A stretch of DNA of 64,000 nt, from positions 28,222,838 through 28,286,837 of the forward strand of contig CM055067.1 of the NCBI GenBank assembly GCA_029204045.2, written 5' to 3'. Below are positions 63,906-64,000 of the stretch, piece after piece (within the stretch, counting starts at the first letter, position 1; each line of letters starts with the position of its first letter). The notes beneath the pieces are model-generated. The model ran no database searches, was not told the DNA's origin, and saw nothing but the letters and a program-made list of their open reading frames with translations. The stretch comes from Tillandsia leiboldiana. Its lineage: Eukaryota > Streptophyta > Magnoliopsida > Poales > Bromeliaceae. Both the position numbers and the translations under genes were made by a program.

Positions 63906-64000
63906 GTCCCTGAGGATCCCTTTTGATGAGAGGCTGCGGCTGAGCAATCCACTTAGGTGGTTAAGTGTTGAGAGCGACCGAGTGTGAACCCCTGCTTGTT

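Noticed and set aside
1..64000. Host genes, tRNA genes, bacterial-type operons or phage systems
   Set aside because: No sequence outside retrotransposon families was recognised; no tRNA cloverleaf or non-transposon domain could be supported.

Overview
This window looks like repeat-packed, probably heterochromatic DNA from a vascular plant, most likely an angiosperm. I see no host gene. Essentially all 64 kb is LTR retrotransposon: long-LTR Ty3/gypsy elements of the Tekay/Del chromovirus type, one Ty1/copia element of the Sirevirus type, and one small Cassandra-like TRIM whose LTRs carry 5S rRNA-like sequence. The Tekay calls rest on the chromodomain-like tail after integrase, the long LTRs, the GAGGACGAAA box before the polypurine tract and the initiator-Met primer site TGGTATCAGAGC. 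The plant species cannot be named from this sequence.

The layout is a nest that can be unpicked from matching 5-bp target-site duplications (TSDs). The host copy is element A (minus strand; gag at 1-2072; LTR split into 2073-3630, 24648-26346 and 57745-~58321). Two plus-strand elements landed in A's LTR. B is 3631-24642 (TSD GTGGC), a gag-only element with ~4-kb LTRs, and its 5' LTR was hit by the copia element C, 4236-15044 (TSD CGCTG). D is 26347-57739 (TSD GTCGC), a full-length Tekay-type element with two 2900-bp LTRs. D's integrase was split by minus-strand element E, 33179-53599 (TSD TTGGG), a relative of B. E was in turn hit inside a 55-bp minisatellite by minus-strand element F, 39765-49697 (TSD AACTC), whose gag-pol is nearly intact. 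To the right lie an inverted relative of A (Z, LTR fragment 58322-60326 plus decayed gag), the Cassandra-like element (62206-62781) and fragments of another gypsy LTR and pol.

Only F looks close to coding-competent; its frameshifts all lie in short homopolymers. D has stops and frameshifts in pol, C lacks protease and the integrase zinc domain, and A, B, E and Z keep only decayed gag. A, B, E and Z share the leader, the LTR 3' end and, where it is visible (B and E), the PPT box with F, so they may use proteins supplied by F-like elements. C carries an extra intact 470-codon gene after pol, with what looks like its own promoter block and leader intron.

The most interesting signals are RNA structures. 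(1) A leader hairpin between primer site and gag has an 8-nt loop made of a 6-nt palindrome between G and A. It is conserved in A, B, D, E, F and Z, with compensatory changes in both stem and palindrome, like a retroviral kissing-loop dimerisation site. (2) A two-hairpin module inside the LTRs recurs ten times across at least four LTR lineages, with covarying stems. Sequence quality is lower around the 100-N gap at 37734-37833, whose flanks are near-duplicates; many one-base indels from about 31 to 46 kb may be consensus errors.
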